The notes beneath the pieces are model-generated. The model saw nothing but the letters and a program-made list of their open reading frames with translations. It made no database searches and was not told the origin of the DNA. From the NCBI GenBank assembly GCA_020746105.1, contig CM036618.1, positions 19,275,001 to 19,339,000 on the forward strand: 64,000 nt of DNA. Direction: 5' to 3'. The position numbers and the translations under genes were made by a program. This stretch comes from Trogon surrucura. Its lineage: Eukaryota; Chordata; Aves; Trogoniformes; Trogonidae. Each line of letters opens with the position of its first letter. The first letter of the stretch is position 1. Below are positions 60,501 to 64,000 of this stretch, one piece after another.

Positions 60501-63500
60501 TGCAGCGGATTGCAGGGCAACCTGAGTCACCTAGCACCCTGCTCTAGCAGCCACTCACCGCAGAATTTTTTATGGAGTCTGTGAGTCCTGTTGGTCCTTT
60601 GTGTGGGTGTGGAAGATGCACCATAGTTTGGCTCCAAGGAAGTTTACATGTTTTAAGAAACAAACAGCTGGGGTAGCTTGTCCTTTTGTAACAAATCCAC
60701 TGAAAAAAATTGCTTGATGCGTCAGTACAGAACTAATCATACCAAGCCTGGTACTCTCTGGTGTGTTTGTATTCTAGAACCAGTGAGACAAAAAGTGCAC
60801 CTTGGCATCCTTCTGCTCTTGCACTTGTGTAACCTTTTACTTTTCTCAGGTTTAAAAAAAATAAATTGGCCAGATTGAGTTCATCTAGGTACCTCACTGT
60901 CATGATCCTTCCACTGCTTCCTCCTACTGCATTATGAGATGTTCAAAGTAAAAGATTTAAATTTCTTATTTAAATAAAAAAAGATCTTTCCCAGCTGTAT
61001 GTTCTCCCCTGCTTCATCACAAAAACAATTGATGGCCAAAATGAGTGAATGGGACAGAATTCACCAACTACTATGAGACAAATACTGTTTCTTAAGGACT
61101 GGTATTTTTCCTCCTATAGTCAACCAGTTCTTGTGGTACCACCAAAGTAATTTTAAATAATTTTGATTTGTTGAAAGTATAATGGCCATAAAAATTTCTT
61201 GGCACTTGTGTTCAGGTTACTCACCTATTACAGATCTGTTTATTTACAATTCATGAATTTATAATTATGAACTCCTGGTACCAAGCACTTGCAATGAAGC
61301 TTTTGCTTCTTTTTTTTTTTTCTTGTCTTATGAATGTCAGTGCTTCAAGGTACCATCATGCTTGGGTTCAATGGATGGACTAGCAACATCTGAGTAGCAC
61401 TTATGGGGCAATACAGTGCTAAGATTTATAGTCAAAATAGGAAAATTGTTTGTGCCTTGATAAGAAGGAGATTCAGCAGCTTTTCTCCAGGAGAAACTTT
61501 GCACAAGAAGGTTTATGATGTCCCAACTGATTCAGCCACATTTGCAGAAAACATGAAGAACTATTGGAGGAACTGAAGCAGAGATTGCACCTGAGTGTTG
61601 TAGTGGTGGAAAGATCTGTCTGCAGCTTGTACTATTTCAAATAGTCACAGTTTAGGAACCTTTGCCCTGATTGCAGGTTGAAAATATCAAGTGTTGTGTA
61701 CTGGTGTGGTAAACGGTGACTGGTTCCCAACTATAAGGTGACATCTCTACAGCTTCCTAAGTTATCTGCTCTCACCGTAGAAACAGAGACATCTGTATTA
61801 GCTCATTAAGTGTTCTCAAGACTGTGCTAACATTTTAATGATATAGGTGAGCCAGCAGCAGTGCTTGGTTGAACATGCAGAGGTAGGTGACACTTAGAGC
61901 CGGTTCTGGGGTAACAGTCTTTACCCAAGGTGTCTTCCCAAGAGGTCTGTGAAAAAGATTTGAATTCAGCATTTTGGGGATTCAAAGCCTCTGCCACTCA
62001 AACTGAGAATGTGCTTTGGGTTATCCCAAGTAACTTAAATGACCTAATTTGAAATCCATGTTTATAAATCTCACATCACTCTCAGGTCTTTCAACTAATG
62101 AAAGCACCCCTGAATTTTATAGAAAATGAAGGTGGACTAGAATGAAAATCTGTACAGTTTTTCTGTACATAATTAAGTTGAAACATCTATACAGTCTCTG
62201 TCATCAGAGTTATCTGACCACTTCCCCGTTGCTGCAGCATTGAGAGCCAGGCACATTCCACAGGCTGGAAGTGAATATCTTGTATAGATCCAATTACCTC
62301 ATTTAAGAATTATTTTAAGGAACTTGCAATACTTAAAATCTTCATCATGACAAATGAAGATTTCTGTTTCTTCTCTGCTGAGACTACATATTGTACTGTT
62401 TCATTGCAGCAAGCCGTCACAGCGTCATAAATAAATAACAACAAATCTTCAGCATGTGGAAAACACTTCTCAGCATGACAGGACTGAAACAACTTCACTG
62501 TTGCAGGTAGTTGCCCCCTGGAGACAATGACCATCCTCAGGCTGCTTTGGCTGATGCATAAGGAAGGGCAAAATCAATGTTTCCAAGGCTCCATGGGCTG
62601 ATGGACTTCCTCACTTGCCAGCTGTCTCCTTGGAAATCTCAAGGCAGCAGGTGAAGTTCACATGCTGGTTGTAGACTAGACATTGCCCGAGCACCTGAAT
62701 CATTTCCTAAACGGTTTACCTAGACCTTGGATTTCTGCCAACGGTGGCCAATCTGATGCAAAGGCCTACCTTGGCATAGACTTCGTGCATTTTTTAAAAG
62801 TATTTTCTGCTGAAAGAATTGAGTTTGTAGTACAAGGGCTTTTGAGGAGCTGCCTCAGCAGAACTATACAGAGGTAAATACAAGTGTGACATTTGGTACC
62901 TGCTATTGAAATGGAGGCACAAACGTGTGATAAAGAGGCTGGCTGATAGATGATGATGTGTTGAATGCACTTTATTTATAAATCATTTCCCTGTAATACC
63001 TGGGAGATAGAAGTGATACACATACAACATACTGCCACTTTTGTAAGCCCAGTGCAGTAGAAATCTGTGAATCCAGCAACTCTTCTTAACTGATTAAGCT
63101 AGTGCTGCTCAATATTAAAAAGACAAAAGGAAGTGATGTCTTTGCTGTCCATTGTCAGTGATTTTTAGACAGAGTCTGATTTCATATTATAACAGTGTCT
63201 TTTTGCACCAGTTTAAAACTTTCTAGTCATGGATAACTCAGAATGACTTTCTAGGCATTGTATATACTGAAGTTAACATAACTGATTAGAAACTGGTCCT
63301 TCAGAGAGTCTACAGGCAAATGCAATGACCATTTTGTAAGAAGAATACGTAAATTTTGAGGTTTACCTGTGCTAAAAGAGTAGAATTCCCTTTGCATTTT
63401 ACATCAAGGAGGTATCAACATCTAAGGTGGGTAGAACTGCATTTGATTTCCTCTAACTTCACAATGTAGCATTAGATTGAGCAATGTAATGTGAGGCTCA

Positions 63501-64000
63501 GAATACACTGTATCATCATTACCTTCTCTGTGCCGTTACAGAATCTTAATGATATTCCCTTTTATGTGGTAATTCAGCACAGAGCATGCGTGATTTTCTG
63601 TATAAGTAATTATATGTTCAGAAGCTGCCTTCCAGTTACTATAACCAGTACTGCTATCTACAATTAATCAATATCCCAGATACTGTCTGATTGTGGAACA
63701 AACACTGGCAATGCTCAGAGTAAAAAACAATGTCACTGCCTCTCTGCTCAGTGCTGACTCATGAACTAAGATGTATTATTACTTCTGTACCATAATTCAC
63801 TTTGGTGCTTTGCACTACTAACCAAAAAGCTCTGACTCTTTATATACCTTCTAAATGAAATAATAATGCTTTTTCTTCCCTTTCCCCTCTCATACATTCC
63901 AGTGCAGCATCAACAAAGCAGCATATTTCAGCACATTTCTGGCTGTAGGCTGTAGTATTAATTTTTGTGTAGCACGCACAGCGTTAGACAGGTGTTTTGA
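57501..64000. other. Intergenic sequence
   Basis: No gene supported on either strand. There is a GT/GAG-rich simple tract at about 59488-59545 and a T run near 61309; the rest is unremarkable. Confidence 0.5.
59488..59545. repeat. GT-rich simple repeat
   Basis: GTGTGTGTATATGTGTGC ... GTGTGTGAGTGTGTGG imperfect dinucleotide tract. It creates a His/Thr-rich chance frame on the minus strand. Confidence 0.8.

Noticed and set aside
1-64000. CRISPR arrays, bacterial operons, ribosome binding sites
   Set aside because: The sequence is vertebrate, with spliced genes and CR1 elements; no regularly spaced repeat array is present.

Overview
This window is vertebrate nuclear DNA and almost certainly from a bird. 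The repeats are fragments of CR1-type LINEs (many ending in the ATTCTATG-type tail), a tRNA-headed SINE with a CR1-like tail, and LTR fragments of avian ERVL style. Genes are split into short exons with GT-AG junctions, and the only GC-rich tracts are three CpG islands at promoters. There are no bacterial-type genes, and most open frames in the window are chance frames.

The window holds an innate-immunity locus. RSAD2 (viperin) lies on the minus strand; six coding exons between 33645 and 28676 join in frame to 356 residues. CMPK2, the mitochondrial UMP-CMP kinase 2, lies on the plus strand; five coding exons between 39819 and 44636 join in frame to 255 residues. The two genes are divergent, with about 6.2 kb between their start codons. 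Each has an interferon-response-type element just upstream, perfect at RSAD2 and near-perfect at CMPK2, and the two share the core AGTTTCGTTT. CMPK2 makes CDP/UDP that feeds CTP pools, and viperin converts CTP to the chain terminator ddhCTP, so co-induction makes biochemical sense.

Layout: 1-24400 is gene-poor sequence read as the first intron of a minus-strand gene whose CpG-island promoter lies at 23.9-24.9 kb. By synteny this gene is probably RNF144A, but no coding exon of it is in the window. 24.9-25.96 kb is a spacer. 25.96-28.68 kb is the likely RSAD2 3'UTR. 28.68-33.65 kb is RSAD2, and 33.65-39.7 kb is the intergenic regulatory interval, with a CR1 ending about 100 bp before the CMPK2 response element. 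39.8-45.65 kb is CMPK2 and its 3'UTR. 45.65-64 kb is intergenic, with one LTR-like element, one CR1 and a striking perfect hairpin.

Main points of interest are the very short first exon of CMPK2, which lacks the large N-terminal region of mammalian CMPK2; the shared interferon elements; the 30-bp tandem repeats in the RSAD2 5' leader; the tRNA-headed SINE; the nested CR1 pair; and the 20-bp perfect inverted repeat near 51.65 kb. I saw no wholly new molecular system.
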